From Bretschneidera sinensis (taxonomy: Eukaryota > Streptophyta > Magnoliopsida > Brassicales > Akaniaceae): a stretch of 64,000 nucleotides of DNA. Of the stretch, positions 32,664-44,299 are shown one piece after another (the first letter of the stretch is position 1; every line of letters starts with the position of its first letter). The position numbers and the translations under genes were made by a program. The stretch covers positions 81,424,001 through 81,488,000 of the forward strand of contig CM043698.1 in NCBI GenBank assembly GCA_023935145.1, read 5' to 3'. The notes below the pieces were generated by a model, which did not search any database, was not told the DNA's origin, and worked only from the letters and a program-made list of their open reading frames with translations.

Positions 32664-33550
32664 TGTTGGTATTTGTCTAAGGAACAAACAGGAGAGTGTT
32701 CAACATCAGGTTTGGAGGTGTGCACCACGGCCTAGCCTTATGCACTGTGGCCCATAACACCCCAAAATCTCCTCCACTCTAGGCCACTCCGTAGCACAGC
32801 CTCCCCAAGCCATGGTGCCCACCAAATTTAAATAAAATGTGTTGTTTCAGCCCTGTGTGCGCCACGGCCTACCCTGCTCTAAGCCGCAGCGCCAGGCACA
32901 CCTGGAGCATGGTTTTGGGAACTTTGGATTGGTGCGTGAGGCATGATCAAAACGCACAGGATCACTTAGACTTGTTGAAGGGTTATAATTAATTGGTCCT
33001 CAAGATCTAAGGGTTGAGATTGACTTCAAGGTAGGTTCAAGAAGTGGTGCACTATATAAAGGGTCACCTAGCTTCAATCTCAAGAAGAAGAAACATAAGT
33101 CTGAGACAAGTGATCATCATACAAGATAATTCAAGTGCAAGTGTGAGAGTGCAAAGATACAAAACACAGGAGAGTTACTATAATAGATCTCAACAAGAGA
33201 GGCTGGTTGTTTAGAGAGAGAGTAGTATAAATTGGGGATTCAAGGGCCTTGTAAGTGGAATTTTCTTGGGGAAAATTCCAAGGAAACTCAAGTCCTTAAC
33301 ACTTTCTTTTTCTCTTCTTTCGTTCTTCAAGAACAAGAGGATTTTTGAAGAGGTGTTGTTGTAACTTGTAAGAACTCATTGATTTAGTGCAGAGGGGAGG
33401 AGCTCACGGGGACGTAGACACATTGCCGAACCTCGATAACATTTGCGTGTGTTATTTCTTTGATTAGTCTATTTCGGTTCATTATAAGTCATTCTAGACT
33501 TGGGTTATTCGAAAGATCACCACCTGGGCATCTAGAGGTGATTTCCAACA
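32664..33550 (+). repeat. 5' LTR of the copia element
   Basis: 887 bp, TGTTGGTATTTG...GATTTCCAACA. TATATAAA at 33053-33060. GC-rich gcgccacggcc-type motifs lie upstream of it, at 32715-32910. Confidence 0.9.
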
Positions 33551-33552
33551 AG

Positions 33553-33564
33553 TGGTATCAGAGC
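33553..33564 (+). other. Copia primer-binding site (initiator Met tRNA)
   Basis: TGGTATCAGAGC, two bases after the 5' LTR. Confidence 0.9.
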
Positions 33565-33795
33565 TTTGGTGAGCGGGTATCGGAGCTGGAACAGAAGGTA
33601 TCGGAGCAAGACTCCAAGAATCAAAGATCAACTTCTTGGGTGATTCAAGAACGGAGTAGATATCAAGATCTGATCGTGTTCTTGAGGGTGATTCAAGAAC
33701 GGTATTGAGATCAATATTCGATCGTATTCTTGAGATTTAGAAAAAGTTGGAAAGCAATTGTGGGTACTGCATAAATCTGGAATTTTCTCTGCAAG

Positions 33796-34640
33796 ATGGC
33801 TTCAAACTTCATTGTTGAGAAGTTTGATGGAAATGGAGACTTTGCCCTTTGGAAGCGGAAAATCAAGGTTGTTCTTATGCAATAAAAGGTGGACTTGGCG
33901 ATTGGAGAAGAATATGCTTTTCTAGCAAGTACCACGAAGGTCCAGCGGATTGAGATGAAGAAGATGGCGTATGGCACCATCTTTCTGCACATGTCGGATA
34001 GTGTCACAAGGGAGTGTGGAGACTCTGAAGATCCAGCTGTCATTTGGAAGAAACTAGATGAATTATTTCTTACAAAGACTCTCCCAAATAAAATTTATCT
34101 TCGTAAAAGAATCTTTACTTTTAAAATGGATACTAATAAAGAGCTGCAAGATAATCTTGATGTGTTTAACAAACTAGTTCAAGATTTGGCTAGTTATAGT
34201 ATAACATTCCCTGATGAATAATTGGATGTTATGTTATTGAATTCTCTTCCTGATTATTTTGAAAGTTTGATTAATGTTATTGAATATGGAAGAGATATAC
34301 TAACCAAGGAAATTGTGATCAATGCTATAAGGGCTCATAATTTCAAGGCAAAGATGAGGAAACATCAAGTAAAGAAGGGTTGTTCGTTAGAGGAAGGCTA
34401 GCAACTCGAAATGGCAGTAGCATCTATGGCAACTATCAGGAGAGATCAAAAGGTAGAGGCCAGAGCCATGGGAGATCGCATTCCAAACCAAAGTTTGGAG
34501 GAAGGTGATGCTTCTACTACAATAAGGAGGGTCATTTCAAGAAAAATAGCAAGAATAAGTTATGGGATGAGAGAGGAGGAAGCCATACCAAGAATGGAGA
34601 GGCTTCAGTTGCCAAGAGAGAACAACAAGATGATGTTCTT
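33796..34640 (+). pseudogene. Copia gag, broken
   Basis: Gag packages the element RNA. The start ATG at 33796 gives MASNFIVEKFDGNGDFALW, the classic copia gag N-terminus. A TAA near 33883 replaces a glutamine in LMQ-KVDL. The frame continues through 33889-34221 (PAVIWKKLDELF, LQDNLDVFNKLVQDL), then a stop at 34219-34221, then LLNSLPDYFESL. The zinc-knuckle region (about 34500-34560) has lost its reading frame and cysteines. Confidence 0.85.
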
Positions 34641-34643
34641 GTT

Positions 34644-37600
34644 GTGTGCTCAAATGTGAACAGGAGGCAAGGCAGTGAGAAATGGATCCTGGATTCCGGG
34701 TGCACTTATCACATATGCCCTCATAGGGATTGGTTCAAGAATTTCAAGGAAACCAATGATGGAAAGGTTTTCTTGGGGAATGATACTTCTTGCCCAGTGA
34801 GAGGGATAGGAAACATCCAATTGAGGATGTTTGATGGAGTCACAAGGCTGCTATGGAATGTGATGTATCTTCCGGATTTGAGAAGAAATTTAATCTCATT
34901 GGGCGGCTAGATTCCATAGGGTACACATACAAAGCAGAGGGAGGAAAGATTAAGGAAACCAAGGGATCGTTGATAGTGATTAAAGCAGCAATAAAGGATG
35001 GTCTCTATGAGATGATCGGAGAAACAAAAATCAAGGATCAAGTAGCAAGCTTGATTGCTGAGATGGATAAGGCACTTTGGCACAATTACTTGGGATATAT
35101 GAGCGAAAAGGGGTTACAAGTTTCTCAGCAAGAATGGTCTACTTGATGGTGACAAGGTAGAGAAACTTGATTTCTCCGAGAGTTGCGTTCTTGGGAAGCA
35201 ACATCAGGTCAGCTTCAACACCGGAGTGCACAAGTCTAAGGGCATTCTTGACTACATTCATGCGAATCTTTGGGGACCAGCAAGAACACCAACATAGGGA
35301 GGTAATCGTGACTTTCTTTCCTTAATTGATGATTATTCAAGAAAGGTTTGGGTTTATTTGCTTAAAAATAAATCAGATGCTTTGAATAATTTTGTGGTGT
35401 GGAAAAAGTTGCTGGAGACTCAAATGGGCAAGATAGTTAAGGTTTTACGAACCAATAATGGCTTAGAATTTTTTAATAAGGATTTTGGTAAATTCTGTGA
35501 GTTAAATGGGATTTTAAGACATAGAACGGTTGTGAAAACCCCTAAGCAAAATAGAGTTGTTGAGAGGATGAATATGACCCTTATGGAAAAAGTTAGGTGC
35601 ATGTTAATTGGGTCTAGTTTACCAAAATGTTTTTGGGGGGAAGCTGTGTCAACTGCTACATATTTGGTTAATAGATCACCCTCTAGAGCTTTAGAGCTCA
35701 AGACTCTCGAGGAGATGTGGAGTGGGAAAGTTGAGCAACCTTAGAACTTTTGGATGTGCTGCGTTTGCACATCAAAAGGATGATAAACTTAGCCTAAGGT
35801 CTAGAAAATGTGTGTTTCTAGGGTATGGTGATGGGGTTAAGGGATATAGATTGTGGTCCTTAGAATAAAAAGGAACAAAACTCATAATAAGTAGAGATGT
35901 TATTTTTAATGAATTGTTATTTTCCTATTTGGAGAAAACTAACCCTGCAGGGGATAGTGAGCAAACCAATCCAGAATTTGTGAAGCATAGCATCAAGGAA
36001 AATTCAGTTATGGTAGAGCAAGGAAGGCAAGAGGGTTCGGACCAGGTAGAGCCCATTGATGAAGGCCAAGCTCAGGACACTCGAGAGGAGGCTAAACTAG
36101 AAGGGAATGATACAGCAAGTCAGAATGACTATCAGCTCACAAAGGACCTGAAAAGGAGGGTGGTCAGACCACCTTTGAGATATTGTTTTGCGGATGCTAA
36201 TGTAGCAGCTCCTTATTCAGAAGGAGGGGTTGAACCAGAAACTTACATGGATACTATGGAATGTAAGGATTCGTCAAAGTGGCAGCTAGCTATGGAAGAA
36301 GAAATGGATTCTTTGAGGAAGAACAACTCTTTGGAATTGGTGCCCAAACTAGAAAAACAGAGAGTTATGGATTGTAGGTGGATCTATAAGATCAAAGAAG
36401 AGAACACTCCAGGGGATGAAGTCCAGTATAAAGCTAGGCTGGTGGCGAAGGGGTTCACACAAAGAGAAGGCATAGATTTCACTGAAATATTCTCACTGGT
36501 TGTGAAATACAAGATGACAAGGATAGTGTTAGCAATGGTGGTCCAATTCAATTGGGAAATCGAGCAAATGGATGTGAAGACAGCTTTCTTACATAGAGAG
36601 CTTGAGGAGACCATCTACATGAGGGAACCCGAAGGCTATGAGGAATAAATGCAGGGAGATTTGGTGTGCCATTTGAAGAAATCTCTCTATGGCCTGAATC
36701 AATCACCTCAACAATGGAATAAAAGGTTTGATTCCTTTGTAACTAGCTTGGGTTTCATAAGGAGCTACTATGATTCGTGCTTGTACTACAAGGGGCACAA
36801 GGTGGAGGAAGTGGTGATCATCCTCATCTATGTTGATGATATGGTGCTGATTAGCATAGAGAGGATATGAAAATTGAAGGCTCAACTCAGTGAAGAGTTT
36901 GAGATAAAGGATCTTGGCCATGCACAAAAGATCCTTAGGATATGTATAATCCGGGAAAGGGAGAGAAACAGATTGAAGATTTCTCAGACTTCCTACATAG
37001 AAAAGATGATATCTATATTTTCTATGGAAGATAGCAAACCAGTGAAGGTTCCCTTTGCTGATCATTTTAGGTTCTTCAGCGATCAATGTCTGAGATCAGA
37101 TGAGGAGATGAAGGAAATGAAAAAGGTCCTATACTCTAGTACAGTTGGATCAGTCATATTCATGATGGTAAGCACTAGATCCGACATTGCTCATGCAATG
37201 AGTGTTCTCAGAAGGTTTATGAGTAATCTCGGAAAGGAGCATTGGCTTAGGATGAATTGGTTACCGAGGTACTTGAAAGGAAGCCCAGATGTGGGGCTTG
37301 TTTATGAGAAGAGGGGTAAGTCCATCTGTCTAGAGGGTTATGCAGATTCGGACTATGGAGTAGACCGGGATAAGAGAAGATTGATTATCTCTTACTTCTT
37401 CAACTTAAACAAATGTTGTATAAGTTGGAAGGCTCAATTGCAGCTGGTGGTAGCACTCTCGACAACCGAGGCTGAGTACATAGCGGCAACATAAGCCATT
37501 AAGGAGGCTATGTGGTGCAAAGGGTTATTGGAAGAGTTGAAGGTCCTAAAAGAGAAGGTGGTGGTGTATTCGGATAGCCAAAGTGCATTGCACTTATGTA

Positions 37601-37824
37601 AGAATCCAGTTTTCCATGAGAGGACAAAGCATATGGATGTTTGGTATCATTTCATTCCGGAAAATGTTATGAAAGGATGCATTCATGTGGACAAAGTCGC
37701 AATGGAAGAAAATCCCGCAGATTTAGGTACTAAAATTCTACCTCTAAGTAAGTTCAATCATTGCCTTGGACTTTTTAGATTAGAGTCGGTTGATATGGTG
37801 ACTCAAGTTGAGTTTGGATCCTGA
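34644..37824 (+). pseudogene. Copia pol: protease, integrase, RT, RNase H, broken
   Basis: The protease motif WILDSGCTYHIC is near 34680. The pre-integrase zinc-binding part and integrase core lie at about 35060-35740 (SLIDDYSRKVWVYLL, QNRVVERMN). The second catalytic aspartate in the LRTDNG motif is asparagine (35454-35456). RT lies at about 36290-36960, with ARLVAKGFTQREGIDF, QMDVKTAFLH and catalytic YVDD at 36829-36840. RNase H lies at about 37330-37800, with YADSDYG and ALSTTEAEYIA. Internal stops include 36646-36648, 36868-36870 and 37492-37494. Integrase is shifted relative to gag and RT. Confidence 0.9.
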
Positions 37825-37874
37825 GTTCTCTGCACAATGGGTTTAGGTTTAATCGCTTAGACAAAGGTAGAGAT

Positions 37875-38745
37875 TATTGGTATTTGTCTAAGGATCAAAC
37901 AGGGGAGTGTTCAGCATCATGTTTGGAAGTGTGCGCCACGGCCCACAGCACCCCATAATCTCCTCCACTCCAGGCCGCGCCACGGCACAGCCTCCCCAAG
38001 TGGCAGCACCCAGCAAGTTTGAAAAAAATGTGGTGTTTCAGCCCTATGTGCACTGTGGCCTACTCTGCTCTGAGCCGCGGCGCCAGGCACACCTAGAGTA
38101 TGGTTTTGGGCACTTTGGATTGGTGCGTGAGGCATGATCAAAATGCACAGGATCACTTAGACTCATTGAAAGGCTATGATTGATTGGTCCTCAAGATCTA
38201 AAGGTTGAGATTGACTTCAAGATAGGTTCAAGAAGTGGTGCACTATATAAAGGGTCACCTAGCTTCAATCTCAAAAAGAAGAAGCACAAGTGTGAGACAA
38301 GTGATCATCATACAAGAGAATTCAAGTGCAAGTGTGAGAGTGCAAAGATACAAAACATAGGAGAGGCACTAGAATAGATCTTAACAAGAGAGGCTGGTCA
38401 TTTAGAGAGAGAGTAGTATAGATTGGGGATTCAAGGACCTTGTAAGTGGAATTTTCTTAGAGAAAATTCCAGAGAAACTCAAGTCCTTATCACTTTCTTT
38501 TTCTCTTCTTTCGTTCTTCATGAACAAGAGGTTTCTTGAAGAGGTGTTGCTGTAACTTGTAAGAACTCATTGATTTAGTGCAGAGGGCTTGGAGGATCTC
38601 ACGGGAACGTAGGCACATTGCCGAACCTCGATAACAGTTGCTTGTGTTCTTTCTTTGATTAATCTGTTTCGGTTCATTACAAGTCATTCTAGACTTGGGT
38701 TGTTTGGAAGATCACCACCTGGGCATCTAGAGGTGATTTCCAGCA
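37875..38745 (+). repeat. 3' LTR of the copia element
   Basis: 871 bp, starting TATTGG where the 5' LTR has TGTTGG and ending TTTCCAGCA. A TATATAAA box is at 38244-38251. A purine-rich caaaggtagagat precedes it. Confidence 0.9.
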
Positions 38746-39622
38746 TTTACAACGACACTTCATATAAAGAAGTTCGTCTAAGTTTTAGCCTTTTGAATAT
38801 CGATCAGGAACTCAAGGAAATTTTTCCTTTTAAAATCAGAAGCCTCACAAACCTGAACTCTTCTTTATCTGGAACCCAAAGTTGCAAATCCTCTTTGAAT
38901 GGATGAAATGCCAGGTTGACCTTCTCATCCTCCATTTTGCACATTCCTAGGGGAGATCCCACTACAAAAGTTGTATAATTAAGATAGACAAAAATAGAGC
39001 GAAAGTACAATAATATATTGAAGAAAAAATTCTCTTAGTAAAATAGAAAAACCGGGAGATAAATAATTAAACCATCAGTTGAAAATGACCCTCAAGTAAA
39101 AAATTTTGTTTCCATCAATTCTCTGCTAAATTTGTACCCACATGTTGACATTAAAAAATAATCCATGGGCGATTTGATATTTTCATTTTCATTACGACAT
39201 TCTAATGTGCAAGAAAGCTTTTTGGCGCGTAATTATCACATTTCCCAATAATAAATGTAAACTGAGTTAAGCACAACGATCATAGCATGACAATATGATC
39301 TGCTGCATTTTATAAGAACAATGTCTAATGTGTGATAAAGCTTAATTTATGTGATTTACTTTGTAAGATAATTAAGAAACAAAATTTTCCAAAATGTTTA
39401 TCATCAGCGCAGAATCATCTCATCCTCCAATAATCAAAATGAGTAATGTAAATTGAAGTTAAAATATTATAGGACAACGTAGGGATTATTGTAACTACAT
39501 TGAACTTAAAATAAGGGAAGCAACTGTGTGCTATTATCACAAAATAAACATAAGAAAATGCATCAAATTTAAAGAAATCCCTTAAGGCACTGAAAACCAC
39601 ATTTAACACTTATTATTCGCCT
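38746..39622. repeat. Duplication unit B, segment downstream of the MADS gene
   Basis: Continues unit B from 32663 and matches 19004-20497, with one copy of the repeat that is fourfold in unit A. Confidence 0.8.
38804..38961 (-). CDS. Exon-like open frame, unit B copy, unknown product
   Basis: Paralogue of 19058-19215, with acceptor-like tttgtag, the same length and TGA, and conserved EDEKVNLAF, PFKEDLQL, RFVRL. About ten residues differ and no stop or indel separates the two copies. No family recognised. Confidence 0.3.
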
Positions 39623-40464
39623 TCAAGGGAGGAAGTCATTAGACCAGCCACCAAACGGCACAATCGCGTTTTCCCCACCAAAGCCAAGCTCCTGTGAGTT
39701 CATCATTTCCATTAACCACGACTGCCTCTGCATTGTTTCCACGTTCATCTCAAAACCTAGCCTCCGATCTGCATGCAGGGTCTGATCTACACTACTTAGA
39801 ATTGCATCTGGGGTTGTTGCTGTTCTCACTTCTGGTTGTGGTGTTGCCGCTGTCAGTGTGGGTGCTGCTGTCCATGCTGCTTGTGCTGTTGATGTCCATA
39901 CTGGTGGTGCTGGTGATGCTGCTGTTGTCACTTCTGGTGGTGGTGGTGATGCTGCTCCAGGTACAATGTCCACTTGAGCAGAAGCCAAATTTCTCATTAA
40001 CAACTCCCTCCTTCTGAACTTCCTCCAAGTGTTGCTCAGTCAACCAGCCGAGATCATTCAAATCCATAATGTTGAGGTCTTCAAAGCCTTTTCCAACAAG
40101 GCTCTGGAATATAACGTGGTTCATCTCATTGTCAATTGTCCTTTCATTGTTTCATGAGTTGATGATTTGATTTGGTGATCCTTTGTCTGAGAAAACTTTC
40201 TTGGTTCATCATATTTCTGTTTCGGTCCATCTGAGGCATCTGTTAAAAATCAATAAGCACGCGATGGATTCCCAAAAGGGAAGGCCACACTTCAGGTTGA
40301 GAGTCATAAAGACTGTAAAGGATGGCACATGCACTAATGTCACAGAGGGTGCTAAGTTCTCTAACCTTAGTCATCAGACCCTTCTTCCTTTTCTTAAAGG
40401 TAGACTTTCTGACAGAATCATTTGTGATGTACTCGAGTTTCACTTTATTTCTAATCATGGACAA
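39623..40464 (-). pseudogene. Type I (M-gamma) MADS-box gene, AGL80-like, copy B, inactivated
   Basis: The MADS domain (40464 to about 40275) reads MSMIRNKVKLEY, FKKRKKGLMTK, ELSTLCDISACA, as in copy A. A lysine codon is TAA after RVLIDF (about 40240), another stop sits in the LMK-KDN region (about 40150), and small deletions shift the frame there. A 2-base deletion near 40018 shifts it again in HLEEV. The C-terminal part (40003-39623) is open and ends GGWSNDFLP as in copy A. The LTR element of copy A is absent at the matching site (about 39950), giving the empty site. At least four lesions make a functional protein unlikely. Confidence 0.88.
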
Positions 40465-42565
40465 GCAAAAGATTGGAAGAATTAGATTGAAATTGAAAGA
40501 TTTGTGTGTTTTTTTTTCCCAAACAGCTTATGCTTTATATAGAGTTTGAGATGCCAAAATTATTGAAAACTTCATTACAATTATTGAAAACTTCATTACA
40601 AAGATGGATGCTCAAATCAATGTCATTTATAGAAATGTTGTTAAAACAGGATATGGTGAAATCTAGGGATTGGTACATAAAGTTGCAATGCATTGAGACA
40701 ACTTAATTTGCTGAGTTGGTGGAGTTTTTGTTTGGTATCTTCCATAATTGACAATGTATAGCATGAATGACAAAATCTAAGATTGAATCATAACCATTGG
40801 TCTACATGATTGCTTGTCTAGACACGTTGAATTGTTTTCTCTTGATGTTCTGGTTATGAGGTAATATGATTTTGAAGAATTCTACCTATTAAGACACAAA
40901 GATTTGAAATGTCATCTCTTGGTATTATCCAATTCCAATCTGGCAGCATCACATTTTTGTACAGCAATAATTTTACATAGCGAATTAAAATACCAGCTTT
41001 CAATGACAGAGGTTGAGGATTTAGACCGCGATAATCTTTAGCATTGCTCAAAAATTACATCTTGATACTTCATATGCTTAACTAGAAACCTTATTCTAGT
41101 ACATTTTTTGAGAAAAAAAATTGCATGTATAAAGGAACTGCAACAATTAGTATGTTAATTAACCATGTACATATATGCAAGCTTATATTATATGAAGTTT
41201 AGATACATGCTAATTAGATAGCAAGTCAGAAATGATCTAGATTCGATTCTTATTACCATTTTTTTTTGTGGGGCATGTTCTAGATTCGATTCTTATTACA
41301 ATATTTTTTTTTACAGTAGACATCATAATAATATTATATTGATTGATGTTGATTGAATATATGTAACTTTAATATTTATTAAATTGTGGTTATCCCATAT
41401 ATTGCAATTTTGCAACGTTTTTAATACGAGGGACACTTAATTATGTGAACTGATATAGTTAAGTTTATCTTTATTGCAATAACTCAAGTGGAAGAGGTTG
41501 AGATTACTAATATGGTAAAACCTTAAATCTTATTTTTTGAAAAATGATTTTAATAAATGGGTAAAATTTTGACAGGGTTCTTTACATAAAATTCGTGAAG
41601 TTCTCTAAAAAAATAATACTTTTAAAAATAAAATTCGAGATTAGATAATACAATTCAATAAAACTCATATAATAGATCAATTAAACAAAATTTCAACCAA
41701 AATTTGTTACTTTTGTGTATAATTTTATTTATATTTCATCAACGGTTTAAAATTTATTAAATATAAGAAAACTAGAGCTTAGATCATATGTGAGAATTTA
41801 TTAAAACATGTTGATTTTTTTTGTAAATAAAAAATTCTCTTGAATAGTATGTGTTCTAAGTAAGTTTATCTTACGGATAAACATGCATCATGTGACATAT
41901 GATTTAAATATGTTCCCTAAACCCGTTTGGTTTCCAAAAAATGACATGAAATTGGGATCCTACTACCTCTCTAATCAGATCACTCTGTACAGAAAAGTAA
42001 TTTCTTATTTAATTAAGGAGAACTGGTGGGGTTGATTGAAGATGTCCTTTGTGAAATGTTGCTAGCCCCAACAACACTGAATCAATCAAAATAGTATCAA
42101 GTAATGGAAGACAAACCATGGGGATGATCTTGAAACCTCCTAGTCAATAATATCCTTAAGTTCCAGTTTATGTTAAGAGATTGTGCACTTTGCGCTTAGC
42201 ATCCTATAGCTGATATGTTACACTGTAATCCCAAATTCGTAGAACAAGTAACCGAGTGAAAATTTCTATTACATTGGGCTGGTAAGGAAATTAACCTAAC
42301 AGATACCCATTTTTTAGCAACAAAATTAAAATCCTCTCTTGTCCATCTACAAAGTAATGTGTTACAATGATAAATTTCAGAGTCTCGCGCTTTAATTTAT
42401 GTGGCTGATAAATATCTGTGACCGGAAATCTTGCATTCTTAGCTGTTGTTAGCTTGCCATGAAATCACAAACTTCAACTTCTTATAACCAATACAAAATC
42501 TGTGGTCCTTATTTAAAATTAAAAAAAAAGAGAAACAAATCTAACACTCTTCACCAGTTTATCAC
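40465..42565. repeat. Duplication unit B, segment upstream of the MADS gene
   Basis: Matches 26638-28525 with an extra 195 bases at 41017-41211. The match ends after ttcaccagttta (about 42564). Confidence 0.85.
41017..41211. other. 195-bp insertion (or deletion in unit A) between MADS units
   Basis: Unit A reads cagaggttgatacatgc directly (27163-27179). Unit B has about 195 bases between cagaggttga and gatacatgc. No terminal repeats are obvious, so deletion from unit A is equally possible. Confidence 0.6.
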
Positions 42566-42631
42566 AGGTTATAATAACCTTATGTGAAGTTTCTATATAA
42601 ACATTCATTCTAATCCAAGGTTGAGCAAACG

Positions 42632-43094
42632 GTTAGGGTGCAATTAGTTGTTCCAATCTTACCACTTTCTTCAACAAGTTACACAGTCTTAATATAGTTA
42701 GAAAAACAACACTTCTGTTTTCAATATAATATTGAAAAAGTTAGAAAAAACCTTCCAAACTATGTTAAAAATGTGCAACTTGTTGAAGAAAGTGTTAAGG
42801 AAAAGTACAGTTTCCTTTTTCATTTTTCATCACATTTTTCCTTAACACTTTCTTTAACAATTTATACTTTCTTAACTTAGTTTGAAAAACAACATTTATC
42901 TTACTAGTATAATTTTGGAAAAGTTGGGAAACAATTTTTTTTTTTTTCTGTTTTCTAACTTTTCTAATATTGTATTGGAAAGAGAAATATTGTTTTCCAA
43001 ATTATATGAAGATGTCTAAATTATTGAAGAAACTATTAATAAAAATGGAGATCGAAAAGAAAAAACATTTTTCACAACTAAACACACCCTTAAT
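42632..43094. mobile_element. MITE-like foldback element (hAT-like ends)
   Basis: The ends ttagggtgcaattagttgt and, reversed, ttaagggtgtgtttagttgt form imperfect terminal inverted repeats of about 20 bases, of the GGGTGTGTTT type common in plant hAT-derived MITEs. Inside are two perfect inverted pairs: 42664-42680 with 42777-42793 (17 bases) and 42786-42804 with 42836-42854 (19 bases). No coding capacity. The target duplication is unclear. Confidence 0.55.
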
Positions 43095-43524
43095 TTTTTG
43101 ATTTTCCTTAACAACCTAATTTTAAAGCTTCCAAGTTATGTTTACAAAACAAATACTGTTTAGCATGTCTCACTTTAAAACATAAAAGCAAACAATGAAA
43201 GAATTTGCAAAGTATTTAATGGATTTAGTAAGAACTTTGATTGCTTAACTTGCATTAACCACGCCCGTTCAAATGTAAATTCTAACCTATTTCATCAGTT
43301 CCTTTTGATGGTTCTATCATCTTCAAACAACCTATGATCAATTTTATTTTATTTGTCTAGGCAAGTAATTTCTTCCCAAAAATGGTTGAGGAACATTTAA
43401 TGCACTACAAATGGAGAAATTATGACACAAAACAAATCACTTTGCAGAAGCTTTAAATCACTAGTCACTCGGTTTGCATTAATTATACTTATAAAACTCT
43501 TCATTAATTATAAAACTCTTCATT
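43095..43524. other. No gene seen
   Basis: AT-rich spacer. A short repeat of aaactcttcattaattata occurs at about 43485-43530. Confidence 0.5.
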
Positions 43525-43703
43525 AATTATACTTGTGAAGCTCACTCCTCATTGTTATATAATTTCAAGGAGCGGGCAAGACTGGTAGACTATTGAGCTC
43601 AGAGTGATTAGTTTAAGTAAGTCCCTATGGTCACATCCCCAAATTGTTATAAGATAGAGAAAGAAGAAGTTGAGAAAGTTGTTTGTTCATGCATTGTATA
43701 TAT

Positions 43704-44248
43704 TAATGCAGGAGGATCCGAGTCAGATGATGCTAAGTTGTCAGATAGCATGTTATTGGCACTGAGATACCTTGAGTTAGCAGATCAGCACATAGATGGC
43801 AGGTGGACTACCTAGAACGGTTACATCGTTTTGCGTGCCATGAGCTCGGATCGAGCCCCGAAGACCCTAGTCTGATTGGAAACGGGCTCCCGGTCAAAAC
43901 TTAAGATATCCTGAGCATAGTTGTTTTTAAGCCAAAAAACGACATTTTGTCCTTTAATTTTGCAGTTTTCGGTTTTAGGAAACTTTCCGTTTGCAATTTC
44001 CTTTTGTATTCAAGTCAGAATTGACTGCCGTTGATTCTGCCTTAATACAATCTCTTAATTTTAGTAATTTCCATATTTTTTCCCCAAGATTATGTCTTCG
44101 GGGATTTTTTTTTTGATCTTATAAATAAGGAGGCCACATATGGAAAAGACAGTTGATTATTATTATTGAATAAAATTGTGTTTTTTTTTCACTGCGAACT
44201 ATCTGTTGAAACTAACCTGCAGAATAATCACTATTCTGCCCGGCGTCA
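43704..44248 (+). repeat. 5' LTR of the CRM-like element
   Basis: 545 bp with TATAAATA at 44120-44127 and a CAAT-rich 3' part. The 62-residue frame at 43627-43815 is the LTR copy of the polyprotein tail. Confidence 0.88.
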
Positions 44249-44250
44249 GT

Positions 44251-44262
44251 TGGTATCAGAGC
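44251..44262 (+). other. Primer-binding site (initiator Met tRNA)
   Basis: TGGTATCAGAGC, two bases after the 5' LTR. Confidence 0.9.
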
Positions 44263-44299
44263 TTCAGCATGTTCCTGGGGTGAGATTTCATCAGTTTCC

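Larger units (their letters stand above)
32664..38745 (+). mobile_element. Ty1/copia retrotransposon (Tork/TNT1-like), decayed
   Basis: A 6082-bp complete structure: 5' LTR 32664-33550, primer site 33553-33564, gag, protease, integrase, RT, RNase H, purine tract and 3' LTR 37875-38745. The flanks ttcac and tttac fit a 5-bp target-site duplication with one change; the ancestral tttac is seen in unit A at 19004-19008. The order integrase before RT defines Ty1/copia. LTRs differ at many positions, including indels, so the insertion is old. The polyprotein is broken by stops and frameshifts. Confidence 0.92.
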
